Shown in pieces: positions 1 through 11,501 of a DNA stretch of 64,000 nt (position 1 is its first letter; each line of letters begins with the position of its first letter). Position numbers and translations under genes: made by a program. The notes beneath the pieces are model-generated. The model was not told the DNA's origin. It made no database searches and was given only the letters and a program-made list of their open reading frames with translations. This stretch comes from Symsagittifera roscoffensis (Eukaryota; Xenacoelomorpha; Acoela; Convolutidae), in assembly GCF_963678635.1 (NCBI RefSeq), contig NC_087064.1, positions 20,448,509 through 20,512,508 on the forward strand. The letters are read 5' to 3'.

Positions 1-77
1 TTGGTTAGACACGGCATCACTTCAAAAACATATCGCATGATTGATTAAAAAATATTAAAAGTAATAATTATTTTCGA

Positions 78-405
78 TTATACATTGGAGGATTTGCCGA
101 GTTTCACAGCACTGGATGTGATTGAGTTCGTGTACTCGACAGTTCCTCGGAGGACTCGATCAGAGGAGTTGGACACCAGACTACTTCGATTGTAGAACGC
201 ACTGGCTGTATTATTACTACTAGTAATTGTGTTGTTGCTGATATTGTAATTGAATTGCATGCCGCCAACTGCTGCTAGACTGGAGCTGTAGGAGGGCGTG
301 GTGCCGATGGGGGGCACTTGGAAACAGGGGGGAACTGTGAGAAGGTTTGAGTACATGAGGATGTCGTCACGATGGTGCACCAGTTTTTTCGCACGTGGAT
401 GAAAC
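78..405 (-). CDS. Host gene, terminal exon (unrecognised protein)
   Basis: Last coding exon of a minus-strand multi-exon gene. The acceptor is a T-rich tract ending in ATCAG, with the exon starting at 405, and the frame ends at a TAA at 80-78. The encoded C-terminus begins FHPRAKKLVHHRDDILMYSN and then becomes rich in Ser, Asn and Thr. The exon enters in phase 2, which matches the phase-2 donor of the exon at 5282-5497, so the two join in frame. I do not recognise the family: there is no transmembrane segment and no catalytic motif. Low-complexity tails like this are usually disordered. The exon call is fairly firm; the function is unknown. Confidence 0.6.
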
Positions 406-1239
406 CTGATAAAACATATGGTACGATTAAACTTCAATCTAGGTGCTGATTTAGAATTTTTCGAGCGGTCGAATTAAAAAAATACTGAAATCTTGTTGAG
501 CTTAATTAGAAGGTATTGTGATTGTCTGTAGTTGTTCTCGCCATTGAAAATGGAGAGCAACTTTGCTTTCGGTTGTTTTAGTATTTTATTTTTTTTTGTT
601 TTGCACGCAAAATCAGGTACCAAAAAAATTATCGGAATGAATAAGTTTATATAACATATTCACGCCCTTTCAGTCGTGAATCAAACGACTCTAAAAAGAT
701 TTCAACAATTTTCCCGTAACCGAGAAAAGGTAATTTTGAGCGAGTAACGCGATCGATTAACTTTCGTCATATGAAAATGGGTGTTTTAGGCTGAGAAAAC
801 TTGGTTTTGCTAAAAAATTTGTGCTCCAAATAGTTTTGGAAGTTTGATTTTGCTCTTCCTTGGCAATATAAGTTAGTAAAAAATTGAAAAATGATTGTGC
901 AATTGAAACAAAAAAAAATACAGAAAACTTTTTCATTTTTTTATCTGCTATTCGATTTTACACTTGCGATTAGCAAGCATTATCAAATCGGAATGTAGAC
1001 TTTTTCTTTCGAGTTGTTATCTAGTTTGAAAAAATCAGTTAAATTAATTGCTGCTATGCTGCTGACATGCTCAATTTTATGAAAGCTCAAATTTAACTAC
1101 TGGTTGCAATATTTGTAACTGGGAAATTTTAAAGAATTATTTTGATTTTTTGTCGGCTTGATTGATTTTGTCCCAACTTTTGTCGATATACTTGACGGAC
1201 GTATTAAACTTTTTTTGAAAATTTTCCTAATTGCTTACT
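406..1239. other. Intron, no recognisable gene
   Basis: AT-rich sequence between the terminal exon and the degenerate repeats. Stop codons are frequent on both strands. I see nothing else in it. Confidence 0.5.
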
Positions 1240-2170
1240 ATATAATAAATTCAAAAATTAAGGTGAGATGTTGGATCAATTGAAACAACTGGTTCTGAGA
1301 AGCGCCTCTCCATCACCAACTAAGCTCAATTTAATTTTTGACTCAAAAGTTTGACAATTTTTTAAATTTCGTTTTGATCTTTCTCAAAAACTACATGCCC
1401 AGATAGGAGAGTTTTGTTTCAATCCAAAAAATGGTTTGGGGAAAGTCAGCGTATTTGGATCCGACCAAATTTTTTTAACAAAAAATTATGGGCCTCGGAA
1501 AAGTCGAAACGTTTTATTTTTTCAAAATTTTTTGAAGTTTTTAATGGTTCGCAAAAACTACGCTCTCAAAACAGAGTTTTTGGATTCAATCGAAACAACC
1601 TGATGTGGTAAGAACCCCTACATAATCACCAAATCTTATTATTTTACATAAACAATAGGGCTCTAAGAAAAGACAATAGTTATTTTTTTACGTTTTCTGA
1701 AACTATTTGAATTTTCTCTAAAATTTTTGTCTCTTCTGTATAAGCGGCTTTCACAATTGAAGCTATAATTTTTGGAGCAAAACTTTTGATCTATTGACCG
1801 TTTTTTGGAATTTTGTTTTGACTTTTTTCAAAACTACACTGCCAATTCATAAGTTAAGTGCTCAATCGAGAACCCGTATTTTGAAAGTTTTTTCTGCTAA
1901 TGCGGCAGCGAACTTTTTCTGTAGAAAAAAAGTTATTTATTTCGGACAGTCAAGTTATTGAACTATTGACGGTTTCTGAGAAATTTTTTAATTTTTCTGA
2001 TCATATATTCTGTCAAATCAGCTGAAGTTTTCAATCGAATGAACCGGTTGCAAGATTTTTTCATGTAGAAGCGGCGTCTCCATAACTTTTCAAAAAAATG
2101 TTCTGTCCTTGAAATTTTCATTATCTCATAAATTTTTACCGTTCTCTTTGATTTTAATAAAACATCTACC
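1240..2170 (+). repeat. Degenerate tandem repeat, about 150-170 bp period
   Basis: A weak block recurs. TTTTGA...TTTTTCAAAA-CTAC is followed by TTCAATCGAA-AACC-GG and then GTAGAAGCGGC-TCTCCAT. Copies of the CAATYGAAAC part lie near 1278, 1425, 1585, 1863 and 2030. Spacings are about 150, 160, 275 (probably two units) and 168. The copies are strongly diverged, so this is an old decayed satellite. Boundaries are approximate. Confidence 0.4.
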
Positions 2171-3430
2171 TCCAGCCTTAACTGGGCTCCCCAAATATAT
2201 TTTCTAATTATTCAATTTTGGTTCTTGTTTTATTAACGTCTTTCTTTTTTTCCTATTTCTTACGTTTTTTAAGTTTTGTGTTGTATCGCAAGTAGTGCAA
2301 AGCTCCGCTTTGCCTCTGTGTTGAATACAATATTTTTCTACGCGCTTTTATTTTTCTACAAGTGCTTTCAACTTGACATTCTAGCTTTCTACGCTCTTGC
2401 GTAATTCTCTCATCACACCACACTAAAAAACGAATTTAAATTAAAGATAAAAAGGAAAATAGTTTTTGTAACTTTTAGGGATCGGAATATTCTGTGCTTC
2501 TCGCAAAGCAACCAGCTACCTTTGTTTCTTTTCACTTTTCGTTCAAATCAACTTAACTTGCAGATGCTTTTAATTCCTGTTTAGCTTGTTATCAAAGTTG
2601 ATTGAAGACTGATTCTTTTTTCAGTGAAAATATGTGATTTGTAGCAAAAAGTTTGGACCGACAAAATTAATTTCAAAATAGCAGCTCACTGATTTAAGAA
2701 CAATTTTGCATGGAAAAGCTAATAATTTAGACAAAACTTGCGTATCAAGGTTTTTCATGTAGAAGCGGCGTCTCCATAATTTTTCTCAGAACATTGTTGT
2801 CTTTGGGAAAATTTCAATTCTGATAAATTTTCACCTTCTTCTTTGATTTTAGTTTAAAAAAAACAATTAAGGTTTTGGCCAACGTCCAATTTTTGAAATC
2901 GCCCATGTCATCACGCATCAGTTTAACAAAATTATCAAAAATCTTGCCTCCAGCCTTAGCTGGGCTCTCTAATTATCTTTTATTTAATTATCAAATTTTG
3001 GTTCTGGTTTTTTCAACGTTTTTCGTTTTTTCTTTTTCTTGCCTTTTTTAAAAAAAATTTTGTGTTGCATCGCAAGTAGTGCAAAGCTCCGCTTCGCCTC
3101 TGTGTTGAGTACACTAAGTTTCTACGCGCTTTTACTTTTCTCCAAGTGCTTTTAACTTGCTATTCTAGCTTCTTACGCTCTTGTATAGTTCTCTCATCAC
3201 ACCGCACTAAAAAACGACACAAAATTGAAGATAAAAATGAAAAAGGTTTTTGTAGTTTTCAGGGATCGGAACATTCTGGCTACCCTTGTTTCATTTCACT
3301 TTTCGTTCAAATGAAATTGCAGATGTTTTTAGTACTTGCTTAGCTTGTGATCAAAGTTCATTGAGTACTGATTCACTTTCGAGTGGAAATATGTAATCTG
3401 TTGCAAAAAGTTTGGACAGACAAAATTATT
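2041..3430 (+). repeat. Tandem duplication of about 0.7 kb
   Basis: Two diverged copies lie side by side, about 2041-2720 and 2745-3430. Landmarks present in both are CATGTAGAAGCGGCGTCTCC (2060 and 2754), CTCCAGCCTTARCTGGGCTC (2170 and 2947), GCAAGTAGTGCAAAGCTCCG (2289 and 3071) and ACGCGCTTTTAYTTTTCT. The second copy has an insertion of about 70 bp near 2870. A fragment of the same family (GTACCGCAA...GCCAAGCTCCG...CTCTGTGTT) recurs near 21585-21630. This is therefore a dispersed repeat as well as a local duplication. Confidence 0.65.
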
Positions 3431-5281
3431 TTAAAAAAGCAGCTAACTTATATAAGAACAATTTTGCATGCTTGTGTTTTAGACAAAACTTGCGCATCAA
3501 GTCAAAGCGGAATGATTGTTTTCTTTTAAGTTCTTTTTGTCTGATTGTTTTGCAGCTCTCTATAATAAGCAGCAAGAAATTGGAGCCGATAGAGTTAATT
3601 AAAAAGAGCAAATAAATCATTGTAGAAAAATTTCACACGCAAAAGCTAGTTTTTATGGAGAGGTTTAAAATTCAAGATTCAAGTTTGTTTGGCAGATTGC
3701 TCTATTCAATTAACTTTGTCTTTTCCCTCTTTCTGCAACTCGTTAAAAAATGTTAATTCAATCTATAATTCGATCTTCAAAGGTTTTTCTGGGCGTCGCA
3801 CTGCCTAGCGTTTCGAATTCCTGGGGGCGGGAGATTCCTAGGTCGGGTACTGCTGCGAATGTGCTACTGATTCAACTGTGAGTGCGCAATCAACAAATAC
3901 AATACAGGAGAAGCGACTATAAGTTAATTAATTCTGTTCTGTTTTAGGAGCAGTTCTGTTTTATATTACTGGGACAAAGAGGCTCTTTGTATTAACTTGT
4001 GATTGTCATGTTCAGTTCATTGTCAAGTGCAAGCACTGGTGTTTTTTTGAAAATTTTGTTCTTATTTCAATTTTCATGTTTGCGCTCTTCCGCGCCGTAG
4101 ATAAACTTAAAAAATATACGTGGAGGCCAATAATAGGGTCGAACAAAGATTGATGTCCTGAAATAGTGCCTCAAGATACCTTGCGGTTGGCGAGTAACTT
4201 TTCTGATTGTCACTCAGAGTTTACTGCTGAGCATGTGACTTTAGAATTAGACTTTAGACTTTAGAGTTATGAATCAACTCGGAACTACGGTTCAGTTTAA
4301 AATATCTCAAAAATTCAACGTCTTAATTTTCACTTTTTTCTGAAAATTCTACAACTTGCCTCAATCTGATAAAATCATTTTTTTTGTACATGATCATAAT
4401 TTCCTTGGTCTCACTTATATGTTTCGCTGATGTTAGTGCAAGAACTAGTAGCTCCTCTTCCAGTGGCTGCAGACACCTCCATCACATTCGGAGTCCACGT
4501 GTTCGGCAACAGCGCATTCTGACCCCGACTGCTACTCCGCAGGATAGGGTTCAAATCCCGGTGATGCTGATAGCTTTTGCTTTTTTTATTGCCTCGACTA
4601 TGCGTCCATTGTCTAAAAATTATCGTTTTTATACCACACTCTCTGCTGCTGCGCAAGAAAATTACACTAGAGTTTTGTTTACCTTTTTCGTTGTGAAACA
4701 CTCAGAAAAAAATTTACTAAAAAGTCTGTAACGAGTTTGTTACGGATTCCTTGGTTCAAACCGTAGCTTCAGCTGATTTATTAGCTTTCAATATGGCTTT
4801 TTAGAAATCCTTTCTCACCTCACTGTTACTTAAGATTTGGATGCCGTTTTTTTAAGTCGGAAACAAACAGAGTTTCCGAATTCTGATGTTACATTTCATT
4901 AAGCATTTTTTGTGATCACCTTTTTTTCTCTCGCTCGGTTTCTTAAATTTCAATGACATTTTTGTTTTTTCTTTCAAGAAACGTGAAGATAAAAATTAAA
5001 ATAAAACTAACCAAACGTTTAAAAGGTAACAAAACTTTATGACCATTCTTTATGGAAAAATGCAGGAAAATTTGATAAGCAGCGAGAAAATGCGCTAACA
5101 CACAAAACATTAGCGTAGTGAAAACTATCATGAGAAGTTGGCGACTCTTTGCTGCCGACTGGAAAAGCAACGGCGGCAACAATGTCCTAATCAAAAGCGA
5201 AATGAGAGAAGATATAAAAAAAACAAGTTTAAAAAACGTTCTGACAAACCGATGAAATTGTCAAAAAAGACAAAATGTTAC
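3431..5281. other. Intron sequence with one tRNA-like B box
   Basis: No exon supported on either strand. Near 4550 the string GGGTTCAAATCCC matches a Pol III B box, with GC-richer sequence on its left (4440-4560). I could not fold a tRNA around it, so a degraded tRNA-derived SINE is the most that can be said. A GC-rich patch near 3825-3860 has stops in all minus-strand frames. Confidence 0.3.
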
Positions 5282-5497
5282 CTGCTGCTGCTACTGCTGC
5301 TGCTGCTAGTATGTTGGGAGTGACTTGTGTGATGATTTGAGTGCAGGGGAAGATTACTGAGTCCCTGTTGTATGTTGCGTGTGTGTTCACTCAACTGCAG
5401 GTCGTCTATCTTCCTCTCCAACTTCTCCAAGATCTGTCTCGTCCTCTCCTCCGCCTCCTGCTTCGCCTGCATCACTTTGCCCGAGTACGCGAACAGT
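5282..5497 (-). CDS. Host gene exon: coiled coil plus Ser-rich tail
   Basis: The acceptor is TTTTTGTTCAG before 5497 and the donor is CAG|GTAACA after 5282. The exon encodes LFAYSGKVMQAKQEAEERTR followed by a heptad-rich helix (ILEKLERKIDDLQL), then a His/Ser-rich stretch ending in a run of eight serines encoded by AGC/AGT repeats. It enters in phase 2 from the exon at 5764-5985 and leaves in phase 2 to the exon at 78-405; both joins are in frame. The helix suggests a short coiled-coil interaction segment. The family is not recognised. Confidence 0.65.
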
Positions 5498-5763
5498 CTG
5501 AACAAAAAGAAAGGAATATTGATCACGTTCAAGCTTGGGTCAAGCGATTCTTTTGTCGACCCAGTATTGAAAAATTTGTGCATTTTTAAACTTTTTTGAC
5601 CATTTTGTGTTACCGAGGCTGCAAAAAAAGGAACATTTGGATATTTGTTTAAGATATTTTTGACAATTTTTTGGATACTTTTAGTAATTGAAGAAACTTT
5701 TGCAAAATTTTGAGTCTTCAAAATGCTTAAGAAATACTCAAGCCTCGAGAACATATGTCTTAC

Positions 5764-5985
5764 TTTTCCTGCGATTGTTCGAGCGCCTTCCTAGTGGATG
5801 TTGAGCTGTTCCTGGAACTGACTGGAGTCAACGGGTGAACTGATTCCGTCCCCTTGGAGCCCTGTTGTCCCCTCTGACTGAGTGCTCCCCCTCCTGCATC
5901 TGCCCCTGCCCTTTGTGCCCCTCCCCTCTCCTGTTGGGGGTCACAAGATGGGATTACTATGTGATGACTTTGACGCTCCCTCTCG
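5764..5985 (-). CDS. Host gene exon: low-complexity segment
   Basis: Minus-strand exon with acceptor ATGTTTTAG before 5985 and donor AAAA|GTAAGA after 5764. It encodes a Gln/Arg/Gly/Ser-rich segment with no recognisable domain (SERERQSHHIVIPSCDPQQE and onward). It leaves in phase 2 and joins the exon at 5282-5497 in frame. Its entry phase does not fit the donor phase of the exon at 6767-7044, so a small exon between about 6000 and 6766 is probably missing from this annotation, or the acceptor is different. Confidence 0.5.
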
Positions 5986-6149
5986 CTAAAACATTTTGAT
6001 TGATCCAACTAATTTAACGTACTTTTTTTCTGAGTAAAAACAAACTGTTTTTTTTATCAACGAGGGGAAAGACCAACAAACGACTTATTCACGTGAAATT
6101 CTGTGTAGTTCACTCCCCTGAATAAAAATTTCAAGGATTTTTTTATCTT

Positions 6150-6240
6150 AAATGCATTGAGCACGGATAACTGTGGGATTCGAACCTCGATAATCCTTTT
6201 TTAAGCTCTTACAACTAGCTTTTTTGATAATGGCTGATGT
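6150..6240 (-). other. tRNA-related relic (perfect Pol III B box)
   Basis: Minus-strand GGTTCGAATCC (6186-6176) is an exact B-box match. About 45 nt upstream on the same strand, AGCTAGTTGTAAGAGCTT resembles an A box/D arm. The acceptor and T-stem arms do not pair, so this is not a functional tRNA. It is more likely a tRNA-derived SINE remnant in an intron. Confidence 0.3.
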
Positions 6241-6401
6241 AATTCTGGGAACCCTTTTACTGGCATTTATGTGACCCAAAATCATTAAGACTGAAGAAGA
6301 AAAGATTTTTATTTCACCCGAGGGATGACTGAAGCACCATGTTGAACTTGAGGGCATCTGCAGAAAGCGGGTTTTCTTGATTGGCATTTTCTGAATTGGA
6401 A

Positions 6402-6455
6402 TTTCTCAAATACCGCAACGCAGGAGCTTCACCATTTCCTAAATGTCAAGTCAAG
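6402..6455 (+). repeat. Orphan fragment of the 214-bp satellite unit
   Basis: TTTCTCAAATACCGCAACGC through CTAAATGTCAAGTCAAG is identical to part of every unit of the array at 7726-11288, including only the left arm of the hairpin. The rest of the unit is absent. This is an isolated copy about 1.3 kb from the array. Confidence 0.85.
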
Positions 6456-6766
6456 TTCATTAGCACTGGCTACTTGAAAACTTTACAAGTTATGAGTTTA
6501 AACAAGCTGAGAATTTGAGCTTTGATTGTAAAAATTGTTCAACTCATTAAAACAAAAACAATACTTTTCGAAACTCAGAGGTTAGGAAAAGAATTCTGTT
6601 TGTGACAAATTATTTGCCAATCCGTTTCGTGCATGAAGTTTCTGTGAAAACATAAAGTTAGCGACAGTAAACAGTTCGGTTGGTATACAAGCTTTCAATT
6701 TTTTGTCAGCAAATAATGGTCAAGCCAACTGGATTTTTTAAAAATTGGTTCACCATTTGTTTTCAC

Positions 6767-7044
6767 CTATGAAATTATAGTCATCGAAGCTAGAACTGCG
6801 CACTGCATCTTTGCTTTTCCGTCTAGAGCCTCCTCTTTCACTAGTACAGTCCCCTCCTGCTTCATTTTTGCTGCTATTTGCGTTTGTATTCTGCTGTCTT
6901 GGAGATGGTTGTTGTTTGTTGAGTTCGTTCAGCTCTCTTTGAATCTTGAGGTGCATGTGAGCCAGAGTCTCTTTCTTTTTCTCTCCAATCAGCATTGATA
7001 GTGATAGTTTGGAGTGGAATAATTTGTCTAGGGCTATCTCTTCC
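6767..7044 (-). CDS. Host gene exon: helical segment
   Basis: The acceptor is AATTTGACAG before 7044 and the donor is ATAG|GTGAAA after 6767. The encoded segment starts EEIALDKLFHSKLSLSMLIG, continues as a charged amphipathic helix (EKKKETLAHMHLKIQRELNELN) and ends in a Gln/Asn/Ser-rich basic region. Entry phase 2 matches the exon at 11333-11501, giving an in-frame join. It looks like a conserved folded or coiled-coil part of the protein, but I cannot assign a family. Confidence 0.65.
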
Positions 7045-7725
7045 CTGTCAAATTACCACACAAAACAACTTGAACACCAAATTTTTTCGGTTCTGCACTC
7101 GAATGTAGGGTGACAATTTTCTTTGACGACAATCGAGAGCATTTAAAATGCATCAATTTTTTTGCAAAAAATTGGAATAATCAATACAAAACCAGGTACA
7201 AAAATCAATACAAAGCTAATTTCAAAAAAGAATTGCGCTTAAATCCTTGAATTGAACCGGTTTAGGTTTCCGAAATTGACCATAGAGTTTTTGCTGCAAT
7301 CTTATTGTCTCCGCAAGTGTCTTTATTGGGCTTGTGCTGGATTTTTTTTCACGGGAAGAAACATCGAGAACTAATTATAATTCAGAAGAATGACATCAAA
7401 AGTTTTGCAAATAATTCTTCAAGTACAGTCAGGGGCGAGTCTAGGATTTTAATGTTTCCTCTGAGGGATGGGGGGTTGGATTTTCACAAAATTCGAAAAT
7501 TTTGTCGGCCTTTTTTTAGGTCGACCAAATTGATCATTGACTTTTCAGCTCTCCCAAATTACTATAAAAGACCTAATTTTGACCAAATTGTCTGCGCCGC
7601 GGGCAACTTGTTCAACAAACAGGCCAAAAAAGGCGTTCTCGAATGCCTGAGTAAAATCTGCTACTGAGTACACAATCCGCTACTGAGTACAACGACTAAT
7701 TCATCTACTCGGACAAAACTGAAGT
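7045..7725. other. Intron between host exons, left of the satellite
   Basis: There is an open frame on the plus strand (7305-7667) but no domain, start context or coding bias. The 12-mer GCTACTGAGTAC is directly repeated at about 7670 and 7680, just before the array. Nothing else is supported. Confidence 0.4.
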
Positions 7726-10700
7726 ATTTCCTTTTTTTTAATTTCTATAAATCGAAAACCTAGAAATTAAACAGCGTTTTTTTTTCAGTTTGTTTTCAGT
7801 CAACAATGCTCAGAGATATGACAAACATTGCTCCAAACTGCTACCAGAATTGGTATCGTGCTGTTTCTCAAATACCGCAACGCAGGAGCTTCACCATTTC
7901 CTAAATGTCAAGTCAAGTCTGCTGTCTTGACTTGACATTTATTTCCTTTTTTTAATTTCTATAAATCGAAAACCTAGAAATTAAACAGCGTTTTTTTTCA
8001 GTTTGTTTTCAGTCAACAATGCTCAGAGATATGACAAACATTGGTCCAAACTGCTACCAGAATTGGTATCGTGCTGTTTCTCAAATACCGCAACGCAGGA
8101 GCTTCACCATTTCCTAAATGTCAAGTCAAGTCTGCTGTCTTGACTTGACATTTATTTCCTTTTTTTAATTTCTATAAATCGAAAACCTAGAAATTAAACA
8201 GCGTTTTTTTTTTCAGTTTGTTTTCAGTCAACAATGCTCAGAGATATGACAAAAATTGGTCCAAACTTCTACCAGAATTGGTATCGTGCTGTTTCTCAAA
8301 TACCGCAACGCAGGAGCTTCACCATTTCCTAAATGTCAAGTCAAGTCTGCTGTCTTGACTTGACATTTATTTCCTTTTTTTAATTTCTATAAATCGAAAA
8401 CCTAGAAATTAAACAGCGTTTTTTTTCAGTTTGTTTTCAGTCAACAATGCTCAGAGATATGACAAAAATTGGTCCAAACTGCTACCAGAATTGGTATCGT
8501 GCTGTTTCTCAAATACCGCAACGCAGGAGCTTCACCATTTCCTAAATGTCAAGTCAAGTCTTCTGTCTTGACTTGACATTTATTTCCTTTTTTTAAATTC
8601 TATAAATCGAAAACCTAGAAATTAAACAGCGTTTTTTTTTCAGTTTGTTTTCAGTCAACAATGCTAAGAGATATGACAAAAATTGGTCCAAACTGCTACC
8701 AGAATTGGTATCGTGCTGTTTCTCAAATACCGCAACGCAGGAGCTTCACCATTTCCTAAATGTCAAGTCAAGTCTGCTGTCTTGACTTGACATTTATTTC
8801 CTTTTTTTAATTTCTATAAATCGAAAACCTAGAAATTAAACAGCGTTTTTTTTCAGTTTGTTTTCAGTCAACAATGCTCAGAGATATGACAAAAATTGGT
8901 CCAAACTGCTACCAGAATTGGTATCGTGCTGTTTCTCAAATACCGCAACGCAGGAGCTTCACCATTTCCTAAATGTCAAGTCAAGTCTGCTGTTTTGACT
9001 TGACATTTATTTCCTTTTTTTAATTTCTATAAATCGAAAACCTAGAAATTAAACAGCGTTTTTTTTCAGTTTGTTCTCAGTCAACAATGCTCAGAGATAT
9101 GACAAAAATTGGTCCAAACTGCTACCAGAATTGGTATCGTGCTTTTTCTCAAATACCGCAACGCAGGAGCTTCACCATTTCCTAAATATCAAGTCAAGTC
9201 TGCTGTCTTGACTTGACATTTATTTCCTTTTTTTAATTTCTATGAATCGAAAACCTAGAAATTAAACAGCGTTTTTTTTTCAGTTTGTTTTCAGTCAACA
9301 ATGCTCAGAGATATGACAAAAATTGGTCCAAACTGCTACCAGAATTGGTATCGTGCTGTTTCTCAAATACCGCAACGCAGGAGCTTCACCATTTCCTAAA
9401 TGTCAAGTCAAGTCTGCTGTCTTGACTTGACATTTATTTCCTTTTTTTAATTTCTATGAATCGAAAACCTAGAAATTAAACAGCGTTTTTTTTCAGTTTG
9501 TTTTCAGTCAACAATGCTCAGAGATATGACAAAAATTGGTCCAAACTGCTACCAGAATTGGTATCGTGCTGTTTCTCAAATACCGCAACGCAGGAGCTTC
9601 ACCATTTCCTAAATGTCAAGTCAAGTCTGCTGTCTTGACTTGACATTTATTTCCTTTTTTTAATTTCTATGAATCGAAAACCTAGAAATTAAACAGCGTT
9701 TTTTTTTCAGTTTGTTTTCAGTCAACAATGCTCAGAGATATGACAAAAATTGGTCCAAACTGCTACCAGAATTGGTATCGTGCTTTTTCTCAAATACCGC
9801 AACGCAGGAGCTTCACCATTTCCTAAATGTCAAGTCAAGTCTGCTGTCTTGACTTGACATTTATTTCCTTTTTTTTAATTTCTATAAATCGAAAACCTAG
9901 AAATTAAACAGCGTTTTTTTTTTCAGTTTGTTTTCAGTCAACAATGCTCAGAGATATGACAAACATTGGTCCAAACTGCTACCAGAATTGGTATCGTGCT
10001 GTTTCTCAAATACCGCAACGCAGGAGCTTCACCATTTCCTAAATGTCAAGTCAAGTCTGCTGTCTTGACTTGACATTTATTTCCTTTTTTTAATTTCTAT
10101 GAATCGAAAACCTAGAAATTAAACAGCGTTTTTTTTTCAGTTTGTTTTCAGTCAACAATGCTCAGAGATATGACAAAAATTGGTCCAAACTGCTACCAGA
10201 ATTGGTATCGTGCTTTTTCTCAAATACCGCAACGCAGGAGCTTCACCATTTCCTAAATGTCAAGTCAAGTCTGCTGTCTTGACTTGACATTTATTTCCTT
10301 TTTTTTAATTTCTATAAATCGAAAACCTAGAAATTAAACAGCGTTTTTTTTCAGTTTGTTTTCGGTCAACAATGCTCAGAGATATGACAAACATTGGTCC
10401 AAACTTCTACCAGAATTGGTATCGTGCTGTTTCTCAAATACCGCAACGCAGGAGCTTCACCATTTCCTAAATGTCAAGTCAAGTCTGCTGTCTTGACTTG
10501 ACATTTATTTCCTTTTTTTTAATTTCTATAAATCGAAAACCTAGAAATTAAACAGCGTTTTTTTTTCAGTTTGTTTTCAGTCAACAATGCTCAGAGATAT
10601 GACAAACATTGGTCCAAACTGCTACCAGAATTGGTATCGTGCTGTTTCTCAAATACCGCAACGCAGGAGCTTCACCATTTCCTAAATGTCAAGTCAAGTC

Positions 10701-11288
10701 TGCTGTCTTGACTTGACATTTATTTCCTTTTTTTAATTTCTATGAATCGAAAACCTAGAAATTAAACAGCGTTTTTTTTTCAGTTTGTTTTCAGTCAACA
10801 ATGCTCAGAGATATGACAAAAATTGGTCCAAACTGCTACCAGAATTGGTATCGTGCTTTATCTCAAATACCGCAACGCAGGAGCTTCACCATTTCCTAAA
10901 TGTCAAGTCAAGTCTGCTGTCTTGACTTGACATTTATTTCCTTTTTTTTAATTTCTATAAATCGAAAACCTAGAAATTAAACAGCGTTTTTTTCAGTTTG
11001 TTTTCAGTCAACAATGCTCAGAGATATGACAAAAATTGGTCCAAACTGCTACCAGAATTGGTATCGTGCTTTTTCTCAAATACCGCAACGCAGGAGCTTC
11101 ACCATTTCCTAAATGTCAAGTCAAGTCTGCTGTCTTGACTTGACATTTATTTCCTTTTTTTTAATTTCTATAAATCGAAAACCTAGAAATTAAACAGCGT
11201 TTTTTTTCAGTTTGTTTTCAGTCAACAATGCTCAGAGATATGACAAACATTGGTCCAAACTTCTACCAGAATTGGTATCGTGCTGTTT
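7726..11288 (+). repeat. Satellite array, 17 units of about 214 bp
   Basis: Seventeen head-to-tail units, counted by GTCAACAATGCT, run with a mean spacing of about 213.9 bp. Each unit carries a T-run ending in TTTTTTTTCAG, a second TTTTCAG, the GATATGACAAA block, TACCGCAACGCAGGAGC, and a perfect inverted repeat AAATGTCAAGTCAAG-8 nt-CTTGACTTGACATTT. Variants (TATAAATCG/TATGAATCG, ACATTGG/AAATTGG, CTGTTTC/CTTTTTC) alternate in part, hinting at two-unit amplification. The array lies in a host intron and stops about 45 bp from the donor of the exon at 11333-11501. Confidence 0.95.
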
Positions 11289-11332
11289 TCCTTTTGCAAA
11301 AATTGAACCCCGAATTTTTTTTAGTTGCAAAC

Positions 11333-11501
11333 CTGATTTCCAAGTAGTTGTGGTCGTCTTGTTGGAGTGAGTATTGCGCCAACTCCCCCACCGCAGTCCT
11401 CTCGGGACTCACTTCCAACTCAGGGGGGAACAGATCCTCCTCAAGGGAGAGGGGCACGTAGCCTCCGTTGTGCACTATCGATTTACGCCAATGGTGTTGA
11501 G
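11333..11501 (-). CDS. Host gene exon: acidic segment
   Basis: The acceptor is TTTTTAAATCAG before 11501 and the donor is ATCAG|GTTTGC after 11333. It encodes QHHWRKSIVHNGGYVPLSLE and then an acidic, Pro/Glu-rich stretch ending HNYLEI. Entry phase 1 matches the donor of the exon at 17572-17912 and exit phase 2 matches the exon at 6767-7044, so three consecutive exons join in frame. The sequence is GC-richer than the flanking introns. No domain is recognised. Confidence 0.65.

Noticed and set aside
4440-4570. tRNA gene
   Set aside because: A B box is present but no acceptor, D or anticodon arm can be paired. At most a SINE trace.
7305-7667. Plus-strand 120-codon open frame
   Set aside because: No domain, no start or splice context, AT-rich composition, and it lies in an intron of the minus-strand gene.
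7726-11288. CRISPR-like regular array
   Set aside because: The whole 214-bp unit repeats with no unique spacers, and the context is eukaryotic. It is a satellite.
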